A stretch of 64,000 bases of DNA from positions 5,208,001 to 5,272,000 of the forward strand of contig NZ_CP041656.2 of the NCBI RefSeq assembly GCF_007290395.2. The letters run 5' to 3'. This stretch comes from Bradyrhizobium cosmicum. Lineage in GTDB: Bacteria; Pseudomonadota; Alphaproteobacteria; Rhizobiales; Xanthobacteraceae. The notes beneath the pieces are model-generated. The model was given only the letters and a program-made list of their open reading frames with translations. It made no database searches and had not been told where the DNA came from. Positions 26,598 to 35,088 of the stretch are shown one piece after another (positions within the stretch are counted from its first letter, which is position 1; every line of letters begins with the position of its first letter). The position numbers and the translations under genes are program-made.

Positions 26598-27251
26598 TCA
26601 GCGCGTCCGGCGGAAGGTCAAATTGATCCGCTTGCGCCCGAGCAGCGGGTGCTCGCCGTCGGCGAGCGGGGCCACGCCGTGATAGGCGAGCCTGCTCGCC
26701 CCACCCCAGACCACGACGTCGCCATGGACCAGCCGGAAGCGGCGCGGCTTGTCGCTGCGCGCCATGCCGCCGAACAGGAATGTCGCAGGCAGCCCGAGCG
26801 AGACCGAGACGATCGGCGCCGAATAGTCCAGCTCGTCCTTGTCCTGATGCAGCGACAGCCGCGTGCCGGGCTCGTAGCGGTTGACGAGGCAGGCATCGGG
26901 CGCGAAGCCGGCAAACTCGCCCTGCTCTGCCGCGTGCCGGGCCAGATCGCGGAGCACCGGCGGCATCGCCGGCCATGGCGCGCCGGTCTTCGGGTCGATC
27001 GGGTCGTAGCGATAGCCGGTGTGATCGGTGATCCAGCCGCGCTCGCCGCAATTGGTCATGGCTACCGACATCAGATGGCCGCCGGGCGTGGTCATGCGCC
27101 GGAACGGCGACCGCCCGACGATGGCGCGCACGGCTTCGATCAGCTCGCTCTCGATCGGCTTGACGAATCCGCGCAGCAGAACGGCGCCGTCGGCGATCTC
27201 CTCGCGCGACGGCTGGGCTTCGGCGACCGTGTCGAACAGATCACCCGTCAA
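26598..27251 (-). CDS. alkB: Alpha-ketoglutarate-dependent DNA/RNA dealkylase AlkB
   Basis: 217 residues, the length of E. coli AlkB. The jelly-roll Fe(II)/2OG site is complete: His135-x-Asp137 in LHQDKDELD and His191 in AYHGVAP, with Arg208 and Arg214 in KRINLTFRR for 2-oxoglutarate and substrate. The nucleotide-recognition lid includes MSVAMTNCGERGW. It removes methyl and etheno lesions from single-stranded DNA and RNA. It lies 9 bp after a second Fe/2OG oxygenase gene on the same strand. Confidence 0.96.
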   Translation of the reverse strand: MTGDLFDTVAEAQPSREEIADGAVLLRGFVKPIESELIEAVRAIVGRSPFRRMTTPGGHLMSVAMTNCGERGWITDHTGYRYDPIDPKTGAPWPAMPPVLRDLARHAAEQGEFAGFAPDACLVNRYEPGTRLSLHQDKDELDYSAPIVSVSLGLPATFLFGGMARSDKPRRFRLVHGDVVVWGGASRLAYHGVAPLADGEHPLLGRKRINLTFRRTR

Positions 27252-27260
27252 TCGCAGCGC

Positions 27261-28010
27261 TCATTTGGCATCATGAAAAATCACACCCAGGGTGTGGCGC
27301 TGGCCGGATCTGATCCGGCTGACGCCATGGCGGAGGTTAACGCGGTAGGAGCCGCGTGTCCCCTGCACCGGGCGATGATGCACAGCGAAGGCGACCGCAT
27401 CTCCCTGCGCCAGCGGCACCACCTCGGCGCGGGACTGCATGCGCGGGCGTTGCTCGGTCAGCACGAACTCGCCGCCGGTGAAATCGCGGCCCGGCTCGGA
27501 CAGCAGGATCGCGACCTGGAGCGGGAACACGTGCTCGCCATAGAGGTCCTGATGCAGGCAATTGAAGTCGCCCGCTTCGTATTGCAGCAGCAGCGGCGTC
27601 GGCCGTGCCTGGCCCGCGTCGTGGCAGCGCTTGAGGAAGGCAGCATGCGCGGAGGGATAGCGGATGTCGATTCCCATCGCCTCGTTCCAGCGATTGGCGA
27701 CGCCTTGCAGATGCGCGTAGAGCGCCGGGCGCAGCTCGGCGATCAGGTCGGGCAGCGGGTAGGAGAAATATTTGTACTCGCCGCGGCCAAAGCCGTGGCG
27801 GCCCATGACGATGCGGCTGCGGAAGCCTGCGTCGTTGGGGTAGAGGGCGGCGATGGCGCGGCATTGGTCCGGCGTCAGCAGGTTCTTCAGGACGGCGCAG
27901 CCCTGGGTCTCGAGCTCGCTCGTGATCTGGGGCCAGTCGAGGGTGTCGACGTGAGCGGCGAGGTCGGCTGCCATGTTGACGGCAGCGGGAGCAAGTTTCG
28001 CGATTGCCAT
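27261..28010 (-). CDS. Fe(II)/2-oxoglutarate dioxygenase of the nucleic-acid-linked PF09859 type
   Basis: 249 residues from ATG 28010, with AGAGGA upstream; the longer open frame runs into a repeat. The His-x-Asp pair is His153/Asp155 in CLHQDLYGEHVFP. A distal His (211, 212 or 228) and Arg near 223-227 complete the site in the stretch VHHRPVQGTRGSYRVNLRHG. The conserved Tyr-Glu-Ala-Gly-Asp-Phe-Asn before the motif and the C-terminal GQRHTLGVIFHDAK are typical of the family often named oxygenase for damaged nucleic acids. Being 9 bp upstream of alkB supports a role in alkylation repair or base modification. Confidence 0.88.
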   Translation of the reverse strand: MAIAKLAPAAVNMAADLAAHVDTLDWPQITSELETQGCAVLKNLLTPDQCRAIAALYPNDAGFRSRIVMGRHGFGRGEYKYFSYPLPDLIAELRPALYAHLQGVANRWNEAMGIDIRYPSAHAAFLKRCHDAGQARPTPLLLQYEAGDFNCLHQDLYGEHVFPLQVAILLSEPGRDFTGGEFVLTEQRPRMQSRAEVVPLAQGDAVAFAVHHRPVQGTRGSYRVNLRHGVSRIRSGQRHTLGVIFHDAK

Positions 28011-28024
28011 AGAAATATCCTCTC

Positions 28025-28133
28025 CGTCATTCCGGGGCGCGACAAGGTCGCGAGCCCGGAATCCACTGCTCCACCGACCATGACGCACGATGGATTCCGG
28101 GCTCGCGCCCCAATGGGCGCGCCCCGAATGACG
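28025..28133. repeat. Palindromic intergenic repeat, family D, copy 1
   Basis: 109 nt: CGTCATTCCGGGGCGCGACA and CGAGCCCGGAATCCA on the left, TGGATTCCGGGCTCG and GCGCGCCCCGAATGACG on the right, arms inverted about a central loop. It sits upstream of the dioxygenase gene and the divergent transglycosylase-like gene. Copy 2 is at 44538-44639. Confidence 0.85.
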
Positions 28134-28260
28134 GTGGTGGATGTGGCAGATCGCGGCCAGAACGACCACCCGATTTCCGTCAGGCCCAACCCGCCCCAAT
28201 TCCGTCCGGTTCCATCGCGAGGTTGGACGAACCTCATCCCGCTCATTCAGCCTGCACCTG

Positions 28261-29019
28261 ATGCGCAGATTTCTCGTCATAGCTGCAAAGACGACGCTGG
28301 CCCTGCTCTCGCTCACGGGCATCGGCCTGCTGGCCACCTCCGCCTGGCTGGTCTGGCACTACGGTTACAGCTTCGGACTTCCGACCGAAGCCCAGCTCGC
28401 GGCGGTTTCGCCGACAGGCCCGGCGTGCAGGACCGATCCCGGGCGTGCCACCATTCCCCTCGTCGATATGTCCCCCCTGCTGCGAAACGCCGTGATCGCT
28501 TATGAGCAGCCTGACTTCTATGAAGCCTGGTCGTTGAATCCGATTGTCGAGATCGTATTGGCTCTAGGGACTGGACGCAGCCCCAAGCCGGCCGGCATCA
28601 CGCAATCTGTCGCGCGCTGCCTGCTCTTGCTCAGCGCGGAGAATGACCGGCAGGTCGATCCAATCGCATCGATCTACTTCATGCAGCGCGTCACGCGCAG
28701 CCTGTCCCGGGACAGGATCCTTGAGATCTATCTCAATGAGAGCTATCTGGGCCGCAGCGCATTTGGCGTGGCGGCCGGGGCGGAGATCTACTTTGGAAAG
28801 GCGCTCGCGGACCTCGAAATCGGCGAAATCGCGTTTCTTATGACGCGCGCACGATGGCCGTTCCGCACTCGAACATTCGACACGCGCGCACGAGATTACG
28901 GCATCGATCGCATGCAGACGGCTGGATTGATCAGCGATACGCAGGCTGCAGCGGCCAAGAACCGGCCGCTCCTGCTCAGGGAAGCGCCGGGCGCCCAAAC
29001 CCGGCCCGTCAACGAATGA
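28261..29019 (+). CDS. Transglycosylase (GT51)-like membrane protein with degenerate active site
   Basis: 252 residues from ATG 28261. Residues 9-33 are an N-terminal membrane anchor. The rest aligns with the GT51 glycosyltransferase of class A PBPs and MtgA: AVIAYEQPDFYEAW (residues 78-90) in place of the canonical AVIAxEDxxFxxH, AGITQSVARCLL in place of GGSTITQQ, then DRILEIYLNESYLGRSAFGVAAGAEIYFG (151-179), which is well kept. Glu82 and Glu160 are present but the Asp after the first Glu is Gln, the His is Trp and the Ser/Thr-rich loop is altered. It may be a pseudo-enzyme or a divergent transferase. No transpeptidase domain is present. Confidence 0.8.
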   Translation: MRRFLVIAAKTTLALLSLTGIGLLATSAWLVWHYGYSFGLPTEAQLAAVSPTGPACRTDPGRATIPLVDMSPLLRNAVIAYEQPDFYEAWSLNPIVEIVLALGTGRSPKPAGITQSVARCLLLLSAENDRQVDPIASIYFMQRVTRSLSRDRILEIYLNESYLGRSAFGVAAGAEIYFGKALADLEIGEIAFLMTRARWPFRTRTFDTRARDYGIDRMQTAGLISDTQAAAAKNRPLLLREAPGAQTRPVNE

Positions 29020-29028
29020 CGACGCCGA

Positions 29029-29715
29029 TCAGCCACGCACCGGCAGCGTCACCACGTCGTATCCGTGCTTGATCGTGCGCTTCAGCACGGGGTCTTCCAG
29101 CTCGAAATCGAAGCGGTCGGCGGGGCGGATGCCGCCCTTGGCCGCAAAGGTGCCGCCGAACATGGCGCAGCCGTCGGGGAATTTTCCGCCGTCGAAACCG
29201 CGCGCGATGAGGTCGGCGACTGGCAGCATCGCGTCAAGCGTGCCCTCCTGGTAGAGCACGCGCTCGCCCTTGATGGTGGCATAGGAGCGCAGGATCATCC
29301 TGTCCCAATGGCCGATGACGTCCTCGAGCTCCCATAGCGTCGATGCGATCGGCTTGTCGCACATCTGCTTGGACACCGTGACGTTGTAGGCCTCGACCTT
29401 GCGGTCGGTGTGGTCGGAGCCACAGCCGACGAAGATGCGGCCCTGCCAGCCGATCAGCACGAACTCGACCTCGCCGGAGGAATCGTCACCGGTGCATTCG
29501 ATGCGGTCTTGCTGGGTCAGCCGCCGCGCGGCGCCGCGATAATAGATCGGCGTCGAAGCCGGCGGGGCGATGCCCATCTCCTGAAGCTCTTTGATGTGCT
29601 TGTCGCGCGCGACCGGATCGCGGCCGGTCCAGCCGGCGATGACCATCTGGTCGATCGCCAGCGTCAGCGGCGTGGTGGTGTCCTGGGCGTCGACGGTGAA
29701 AGTCAGGTCAAACAC
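29029..29715 (-). CDS. DUF2848 family protein
   Basis: 228 residues. It has the features of DUF2848 (PF11010), a family distantly like fumarylacetoacetate-hydrolase fold enzymes: IDQMVIAGWTGRD near residue 22, IYYRGAARRLTQQD near 57, FVGCGSDHTDRKVE near 94 and FGGTFAAKGGIRPAD near 187. Activity is unknown. Its start overlaps the amidase gene stop by 8 bp, so the pair is co-translated and may handle the same amide- or ester-linked compound. Confidence 0.88.
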   Translation of the reverse strand: MFDLTFTVDAQDTTTPLTLAIDQMVIAGWTGRDPVARDKHIKELQEMGIAPPASTPIYYRGAARRLTQQDRIECTGDDSSGEVEFVLIGWQGRIFVGCGSDHTDRKVEAYNVTVSKQMCDKPIASTLWELEDVIGHWDRMILRSYATIKGERVLYQEGTLDAMLPVADLIARGFDGGKFPDGCAMFGGTFAAKGGIRPADRFDFELEDPVLKRTIKHGYDVVTLPVRG

Positions 29716-31057
29716 GAATTACGGCCTCCATGCCGGCAGCAAGTTCAAAGATGCGACGGTCCGATCCGCCCGCTCCTGCCACCATCAGGCCGACGGGAAT
29801 TTCGCCCTCGCGATGTGCGGGCAGCGAGATGGCACAGCCGTCGATCATGTTGATCAGGGTGCAATTGCGCAGCGCGCGCAGGTTCTCGGTAGTGAACGCC
29901 TTGTCGTCGGCGAGATCTGCGATCTTCGGCGGCGTGTTGGCGGTGGTCGGCAGCACCAGGGCGTCATAAAGCGCGATGCGGGCGTTGACGCGGGCGATCA
30001 GCGAGCGGCGCTCGTTGAGGAGATCGATGTAGTCGGCCGCGCTCTGCGCCTCGCCGCGCAGGATGCGCACGGAGACGCGGGGATCGTAGACGTCGCCCTT
30101 GGCGGTGAGGAGATAGCGGTGCCAGGCGTAGCTTTCGGACGCCGCAAAGCCGCCCTTGGCGTTCATCGGGCCGATGTCGTGGAATTCGGCCATCTCGATG
30201 CGCTCGATGATGGCGCCGTGGTCGGCGAGCGATTTCAGGGCGCGCTCGAACGTCGCTGAGACCTCCGCATCGAGGTCGTCGAGCGCAATCGTAGTCGGCA
30301 CCGCCAGCCGCATCCCCTTCACGGGACGCGGCTTCAGCGCGACGATCGGCTCGTTCGCGAGAACCGCATCGAGAATGGCACAGCAGCTGACCGATCGCGC
30401 CAGCGGCCCGATGCTGTCGAGCGAGAACGACAGCGGCACGGAGCCATCGAGCGGCACGCGGCGCTGCGTCGGCTTGTAGCCGACGATGCCGTTGTAGGCC
30501 GCCGGTATGCGGCAGGAGCCGCCGGTGTCGGTGCCGAGCGCGCCATGCGCCATGCCGTCGAGCACGGAGACTGCGGCGCCCGAGGACGAGCCTCCGGGCA
30601 CGTGGCCCTCGGCCCGGTTCCAGGCCCCCTTCGGCGTGCCGTAATGCGGATTGATGCCGATACCGGAATAGGCGAACTCGGTCATGTTGGTGCGGCCGAT
30701 CACGACAAACCCGGCCTTGCGCAGCCGCGCCACCGTGGCGGCGTCCTGCTCGGCGGGCGCCGAATCGTCGAGCGCGCGGGAGCCGGCGCGCGTCACCTGG
30801 CCCCTGACGTCGAACAGATCCTTGATCGAGACCGGGATACCCGCATAGCGCGACGGCGCGGCCTTGGCCTTGCGCAAGCCGTCCATCGCGTCCGCCGCCG
30901 CGAGCGCGGCGTCCTTGTCGACGTGGATGAAGGTGCGCTGGCCTTCACCGGCGGGATCGGCGATCCTGGCGATGCAGGCCTCGACCAGCTTGCGGGAGGT
31001 GGTGCGGCCGCTTTCGAGGTCGTCGGCGAGCTTCGCCAGTGTCGGAAAATCGGTCAT
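29708..31057 (-). CDS. Amidase (amidase-signature family)
   Basis: 449 residues. The Ser-cisSer-Lys triad of amidase-signature enzymes is present: Lys79 in PVSIKDLFDV, cis-Ser157 in the GGSSSG loop and nucleophile Ser181 in DTGGSCRIPA. These hydrolyse small amides, allophanate or ureido compounds. Without further evidence the substrate is open. It is first of a two-gene operon with the DUF2848 gene. The 180-bp upstream region has a short GCATGCATGC palindrome-like stretch near 31130. Confidence 0.92.
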   Translation of the reverse strand: MTDFPTLAKLADDLESGRTTSRKLVEACIARIADPAGEGQRTFIHVDKDAALAAADAMDGLRKAKAAPSRYAGIPVSIKDLFDVRGQVTRAGSRALDDSAPAEQDAATVARLRKAGFVVIGRTNMTEFAYSGIGINPHYGTPKGAWNRAEGHVPGGSSSGAAVSVLDGMAHGALGTDTGGSCRIPAAYNGIVGYKPTQRRVPLDGSVPLSFSLDSIGPLARSVSCCAILDAVLANEPIVALKPRPVKGMRLAVPTTIALDDLDAEVSATFERALKSLADHGAIIERIEMAEFHDIGPMNAKGGFAASESYAWHRYLLTAKGDVYDPRVSVRILRGEAQSAADYIDLLNERRSLIARVNARIALYDALVLPTTANTPPKIADLADDKAFTTENLRALRNCTLINMIDGCAISLPAHREGEIPVGLMVAGAGGSDRRIFELAAGMEAVIRV

Positions 31058-31237
31058 GTCTGTCTCACGGAATATTACGCGCGCAATCTATAGCGACGGC
31101 TCAGTTAGACACAAGCATTGTGCGCATGATGGCATGCATGCACATTGCTGGACCGTTGACGCGCCATGGTCGATTGTCGCATCAAGATCGAAACAGGCAG
31201 GTCTGAAACCTGAGCCTTTCTGGGAGGAGCTGCCGAC

Positions 31238-31651
31238 ATGGCCGAACCGCAGCGCGCGCGACCAAAACCGACGCCGGAGACCCAGCATTTCTGGGAGGGC
31301 ACCAAGGCGGGCGAACTGCGTCTGCAGCGCTGCGACGCCTGCGCGCATGTCTATTTCCCGCCGCGCCCGTTCTGCCCGTCCTGCGCCTCGCGCAAGGTCA
31401 GCATCTTCAAGGCGAGCGGCAAGGGCTTCCTCTACAGCTACGTGATCAACCACCGCCCCGCGGCACCCGGCTTCACGCCGCCTTACGCGATCGCGGTGGT
31501 CGAGCTCGACGAGGGGCCGCGGATGATGAGCAACATCATCGACTGCCCGCAGACCCCGGAGGCGCTCGAACTCGACATGAAGCTCGAAGTGGCGTTCGAG
31601 GCGCTCGACGACAAGATCACCCTCCCCGTGTTCCGTCCGGCGAAGGGATAG
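31238..31651 (+). CDS. Zn-ribbon/OB-fold protein (DUF35-type), thiolase partner
   Basis: 137 residues: an N-terminal helix (FWEGTKAGELRLQRC), a four-Cys zinc ribbon (CDAC near residue 26, CPSC near 47) and a C-terminal OB-fold. DUF35 proteins bind acyl-CoA and act as subunits of thiolases and steroid retro-aldolases. The gene lies 3 bp before a thiolase-like gene and is the first of a three-gene operon with an SDR, the usual setting for degradation of CoA-activated ring or branched compounds. Confidence 0.92.
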   Translation: MAEPQRARPKPTPETQHFWEGTKAGELRLQRCDACAHVYFPPRPFCPSCASRKVSIFKASGKGFLYSYVINHRPAAPGFTPPYAIAVVELDEGPRMMSNIIDCPQTPEALELDMKLEVAFEALDDKITLPVFRPAKG

Positions 31652-31654
31652 ACC

Positions 31655-32794
31655 ATGCGCAGCAACCAGGTTGCCGTCGTCGGCGCGGCCGAGACCACCG
31701 AGCTCGGAATCATCCCCAACGCCTCGCAGCTCCAGCTTCACGCGGATGCGGCGCTCAACGCCATTGCCGATGCCGGGCTGAAGCTGTCCGACATCGACGG
31801 CTTTGCCACCGCGGTCGAGACGCCGCAGCAGGTCTGCCACTATCTCGGCATCAAGCCGACCTGGGTCGACGGCACCTCGGTCGGCGGCTGCTCGTTCATG
31901 CTGCATGTTCGCCATGCCGCCGCGGCAATCGAGGCCGGCCTGTGCAAGACCGTGCTGATCACGCATGCCGAGAGCGGCAAGTCGATGATCGGCAAGGCGC
32001 CGCGCTCGATCCCCGCCGACAGCCTGCAAGGCCAGTTCGAGGCGCCGTTCGGCGTCTACGGACCGCCCAGCATGTTCCCGATCCCCGTGCTGCGCTTCAT
32101 GAAGACCTACGGCATCACCCACGAGCAGTTGGCTTCGGTCGCCGTGGTACAGCGCGAATGGGCGGCGAAGAATCCGCGAGCGATGATGAAGGAGCCGATC
32201 ACGGTCGCCGACGTCCTCAACTCGCGCATGATCGCCTATCCGTTCCGCCTGCTGCAATGCTGTCTCGTCACCGACGGCGGCGGCGCGCTGATCCTGACTT
32301 CGGCCGACCGGGCCAAGGACTTCCCGCGCAAGCCGGTCTACATCATGGGCACGGGCGAGAGCGTGGAAACGCCGATGGTCAGCCAGATGGAGACGTTCAA
32401 CTCCTCGCGCGCGTTCAAGACCGCCGGTCCCCTCGCGTTCAAGGAAGCCGGCATCGCACACAAGGACGTCGATCATCTCATGATCTACGACGCGTTTGCG
32501 CATCTGCCGCTGTACGGCCTCGGCGATCTCGGCTTCATGCCGCATGAGGAGACCGGCAAGTTCATTGCCGACGGCAACACCCGCCCCGGCGGCAAGCTGC
32601 CGCTCAACACCAATGGCGGCGGATTGAGCTACATGCATTCGGGCATGTACGGCATGTACGCGCTCCAGGAGAGCGTGCGCCAGATGCGCGGCATCGCGCC
32701 GGCGCAGGTGCCGAACGCGAAGATTTCGGTGTGCCACGGCGTCGGCGGCATGTTCGCCGCAAGTGGCACGATCGTGTTTACGAACGAGAGGTAA
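31655..32794 (+). CDS. Thiolase-like protein (SCP-x type), DUF35-associated
   Basis: 379 residues with the thiolase fold: GAAETTELG at the N-terminus, VLITHAESG near residue 108, DAFAHLPLYGLGDLGF near 282 and the C-terminal NTNGGGLSYMHSGMYG and CHGVGGMFAASG motifs with His/Cys. In place of the usual nucleophile motif N-x-x-C-A-S-G the protein has GTSVGGCSFM near residue 75, so the Cys is kept in an altered surrounding. Such SCP-x thiolases work with DUF35 proteins, here encoded 3 bp upstream. The product may cleave 3-ketoacyl-CoA or act as a retro-aldolase. Confidence 0.88.
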   Translation: MRSNQVAVVGAAETTELGIIPNASQLQLHADAALNAIADAGLKLSDIDGFATAVETPQQVCHYLGIKPTWVDGTSVGGCSFMLHVRHAAAAIEAGLCKTVLITHAESGKSMIGKAPRSIPADSLQGQFEAPFGVYGPPSMFPIPVLRFMKTYGITHEQLASVAVVQREWAAKNPRAMMKEPITVADVLNSRMIAYPFRLLQCCLVTDGGGALILTSADRAKDFPRKPVYIMGTGESVETPMVSQMETFNSSRAFKTAGPLAFKEAGIAHKDVDHLMIYDAFAHLPLYGLGDLGFMPHEETGKFIADGNTRPGGKLPLNTNGGGLSYMHSGMYGMYALQESVRQMRGIAPAQVPNAKISVCHGVGGMFAASGTIVFTNER

Positions 32795-32799
32795 CCCAC

Positions 32800-33714
32800 A
32801 TGAGCAAATCACTGCAGGACAAGGTCATCATCGTCACCGGCGCAGGCCGCGGCATCGGGCGGGAGATCGCGCTGCTGTGCGCCGCGGAGGGCGCGAAGGT
32901 CGTCGTCAACGACCCCGGCGTCGCCGCCGACGGCGCCGGCACCAGCGCCACCCCCGCCGAGGAAGTCGTCGAGGAGATCAAGAAGCGCGGCGGAAGTGCG
33001 GTGGCCAATTTCGAATCGGTGGCGGAGGCGATCCCCGCCAGCAAGATCGTCAAGGCCGCGACCGACCATTTCGGCCGGCTCGACGGCGTCGTCAACAATG
33101 CCGGCATCCTGCGCGACATGATCTTCCACAAGATGAGCGTGGAGGCGTTCGAGGCCGTCATCAAGGTGCATCTGATGGGCTCGTTCTACGTCAGCCATGC
33201 CGCCGCGCGCATTTTCCGCGAGCAGGAGTCCGGCTCGTTCGTGCACTTCACTTCGACCTCGGGCCTGATCGGCAATTTCGGCCAGGCCAACTACGCCGCC
33301 GCCAAGCTTGGCATCGTCGGGCTGTCGAAGTCGATCGCGCTCGACATGGGCCGCTTCAACGTCCGCTCGAACTGCGTCTCGCCGTTCGCCTGGACCCGGA
33401 TGATCGGCACCATCCCGACCGAGACCGAGGCCGAGAAGGCGCGTGTCGAGAAGATCAAGCAGATGGGCCCGGAGAAGATCGCGCCGATCTGCGCCTATCT
33501 GCTCTCCGATGCCGCCAAGGACGTCACCGGGCAGATCTTCGGCGCGCGCATGAACGAGCTGTTCCTGTTCAGCCAGAACCGCCCGCTGCGCTCGGTGCAC
33601 CGGAGCGAAGGCTGGACGCCGCAGTCGATCGCGGAACACGGCATGCCGGCGCTGAAGGGCTCGTTCTACAAGCTCGATCGTTCGGCGGACATTTTCCCGT
33701 GGGATCCGGTGTAA
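32800..33714 (+). CDS. SDR-family 3-hydroxyacyl-CoA dehydrogenase-like protein
   Basis: 304 residues from ATG 32800, 5 bp after the thiolase stop. Classical SDR motifs: GAGRGIG at residue 14, NNAG near 98, catalytic Ser in TSTSGLIG and Y-A-A-A-K near 164. The insertion GVAADGAGTSATPAEEVVEEI after the second strand is typical of the multifunctional peroxisomal type 2 (HSD17B4-like) hydroxyacyl-CoA dehydrogenases. With the upstream thiolase it would supply the last two steps of a beta-oxidation-like cycle. Confidence 0.92.
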   Translation: MSKSLQDKVIIVTGAGRGIGREIALLCAAEGAKVVVNDPGVAADGAGTSATPAEEVVEEIKKRGGSAVANFESVAEAIPASKIVKAATDHFGRLDGVVNNAGILRDMIFHKMSVEAFEAVIKVHLMGSFYVSHAAARIFREQESGSFVHFTSTSGLIGNFGQANYAAAKLGIVGLSKSIALDMGRFNVRSNCVSPFAWTRMIGTIPTETEAEKARVEKIKQMGPEKIAPICAYLLSDAAKDVTGQIFGARMNELFLFSQNRPLRSVHRSEGWTPQSIAEHGMPALKGSFYKLDRSADIFPWDPV

Positions 33715-33746
33715 GCGTCTAGCCACATTTCCGGCATTCCTGCCCT

Positions 33747-33777
33747 GCGATCTCTGGTTGTCTTCTCCGGAGATCGC
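33747..33777 (+). terminator. Hairpin after the DUF35/thiolase/SDR operon
   Basis: GCGATCTC and GAGATCGC form an 8-bp stem around a 15-nt loop, 33 nt after the SDR stop. There is no clear T-run. It is a likely transcript end or 3' stabiliser. Confidence 0.45.
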
Positions 33778-33838
33778 CCTGCATTACGCCAGATTGCAGG
33801 CGGATGGTCGCCTCCCAACAAAATCTTGGGAGGAAACC

Positions 33839-34951
33839 ATGACAAGAATACTGACCAACTCCGACAATACCACCGCAAGCGGCGGTCTCGGCCGACGCAC
33901 GCTGCTCAAGGGCGCCGTAACCGTCGCCGCATCCGCCCTGCTCGCCTCGCGCACGGAGGCCCGCGACTTCGGCGCCAATGCCGAGCCGCAGCGCTATCCC
34001 GACCCCGATATCGTTGCCATCGATCCCAAGCGCTTCAAGGCGAAGGTCGGCAACACCTCGATCAAGCGGCTCTATACCGGCTGCCTGTGGGCGGAGGGGC
34101 CGGCGTGGAATGCGCAAGGACAATATCTCGTCTGGAGCGACATCCCGGCCAACAGGCAGCTTCGTTATCTCGACGACGACGGTCACATCTCCGAGCAGTT
34201 CCACAAGCCGTCGAACGAGGCCAACGGCAATTCGTTCGACACCGAGGGGCGCCAGCTTTCCGCCGAGCGCACCCGTCTCGTCCGCTACGAGCATGACGGT
34301 TCGGTGACGACATTGGCCGAGCAGGCCGGCGGCAAGCCGCTCAACGGCCCGAACGACATGGTCGTGCATCCCAACGACAAGACGATCTGGTTCACCGATC
34401 CCGGCTATGGCGCGATCAGCATCTACGAAGGCAAGCTCGCCAACACCGGCTCGCTGCAGCCCTACCAGAAGGAAGCAGTCTATCGGCTCGACCCGCAGAC
34501 CGGACAGGTTGCCAAGGTTGCGGACGAACCGTTCAAGCCGAACGGCATCGCCTTCAGCCACGACTACAAGAAGCTCTATGTCTGCGACACCGGCATCACG
34601 CATTATCCGCAGGCTGAAAACGTGGTGTGGTCCTACGACATCGACGGAGCGAAGCTGTCGAACCCGAAGAAGCTGATCGACATGAAGCTTGACGGCAAGT
34701 CAGGCTTCCCCGATGGCCTTCGCGTCGACACCGAAGGCAACATCTGGGTCGGCGCCGGCTGGGTTGGTCCCGGCTACGACGGCGTGCAGATATTTGCACC
34801 GACCGACGGCGCGCGCATTGGACAGATCCTGCTGCCCGAGACCTGCGCCAACGTGTGCTTCGGCGGCAGGAAGCGCAATCGCCTGTTCATGACCGCGAGC
34901 CAATCGCTGTATGCGGTCTATGTGGAGACGCAGGGCGCGCATTTCTGTTGA
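33839..34951 (+). CDS. SMP-30/gluconolactonase-like protein with Tat signal
   Basis: 370 residues from ATG 33839 with a strong ribosome site (GGGAGGAAA). The N-terminus carries GLGRRTLLKGAVTVAASALLAS, split by me at the RR pair: a twin-arginine signal with cleavage near ASRTEA. The mature part is a six-bladed beta-propeller: LWAEGPAW near residue 85, NGPNDMVVHP near 170, WFTDPGYG near 187, PNGIAFSHD near 237 and GFPDGLRVDTEGNIWVG near 290, which contribute the Ca2+/Zn2+ site Glu-Asn-Asn-Asp. It would hydrolyse a sugar lactone or other lactone in the periplasm. It is preceded by a hairpin and is probably monocistronic. Confidence 0.9.
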   Translation: MTRILTNSDNTTASGGLGRRTLLKGAVTVAASALLASRTEARDFGANAEPQRYPDPDIVAIDPKRFKAKVGNTSIKRLYTGCLWAEGPAWNAQGQYLVWSDIPANRQLRYLDDDGHISEQFHKPSNEANGNSFDTEGRQLSAERTRLVRYEHDGSVTTLAEQAGGKPLNGPNDMVVHPNDKTIWFTDPGYGAISIYEGKLANTGSLQPYQKEAVYRLDPQTGQVAKVADEPFKPNGIAFSHDYKKLYVCDTGITHYPQAENVVWSYDIDGAKLSNPKKLIDMKLDGKSGFPDGLRVDTEGNIWVGAGWVGPGYDGVQIFAPTDGARIGQILLPETCANVCFGGRKRNRLFMTASQSLYAVYVETQGAHFC

Positions 34952-34970
34952 GCGCTCAGTAGTCTCCGCG

Positions 34971-35058
34971 CGTCATGGCCGGGCTTGTCCCGGCCATCCA
35001 CGTATTGACGCGCGGTACCTAGAACGTGGATGCCCGGGACAAGCCCGGGCATGACGAC
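34971..35058. repeat. Palindromic intergenic repeat, family A, copy 2
   Basis: CGTCATGGCCGGGCTTGTCC at the left end and GACAAGCCCGGGCATGACG at the right are reverse complements except for one or two positions. The element fills the gap between the lactonase and ppc genes, whose 3' ends face each other. Confidence 0.9.
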
Positions 35059-35088
35059 TGAGTGTGGCGTCGCGACGTGGCTCTATGG

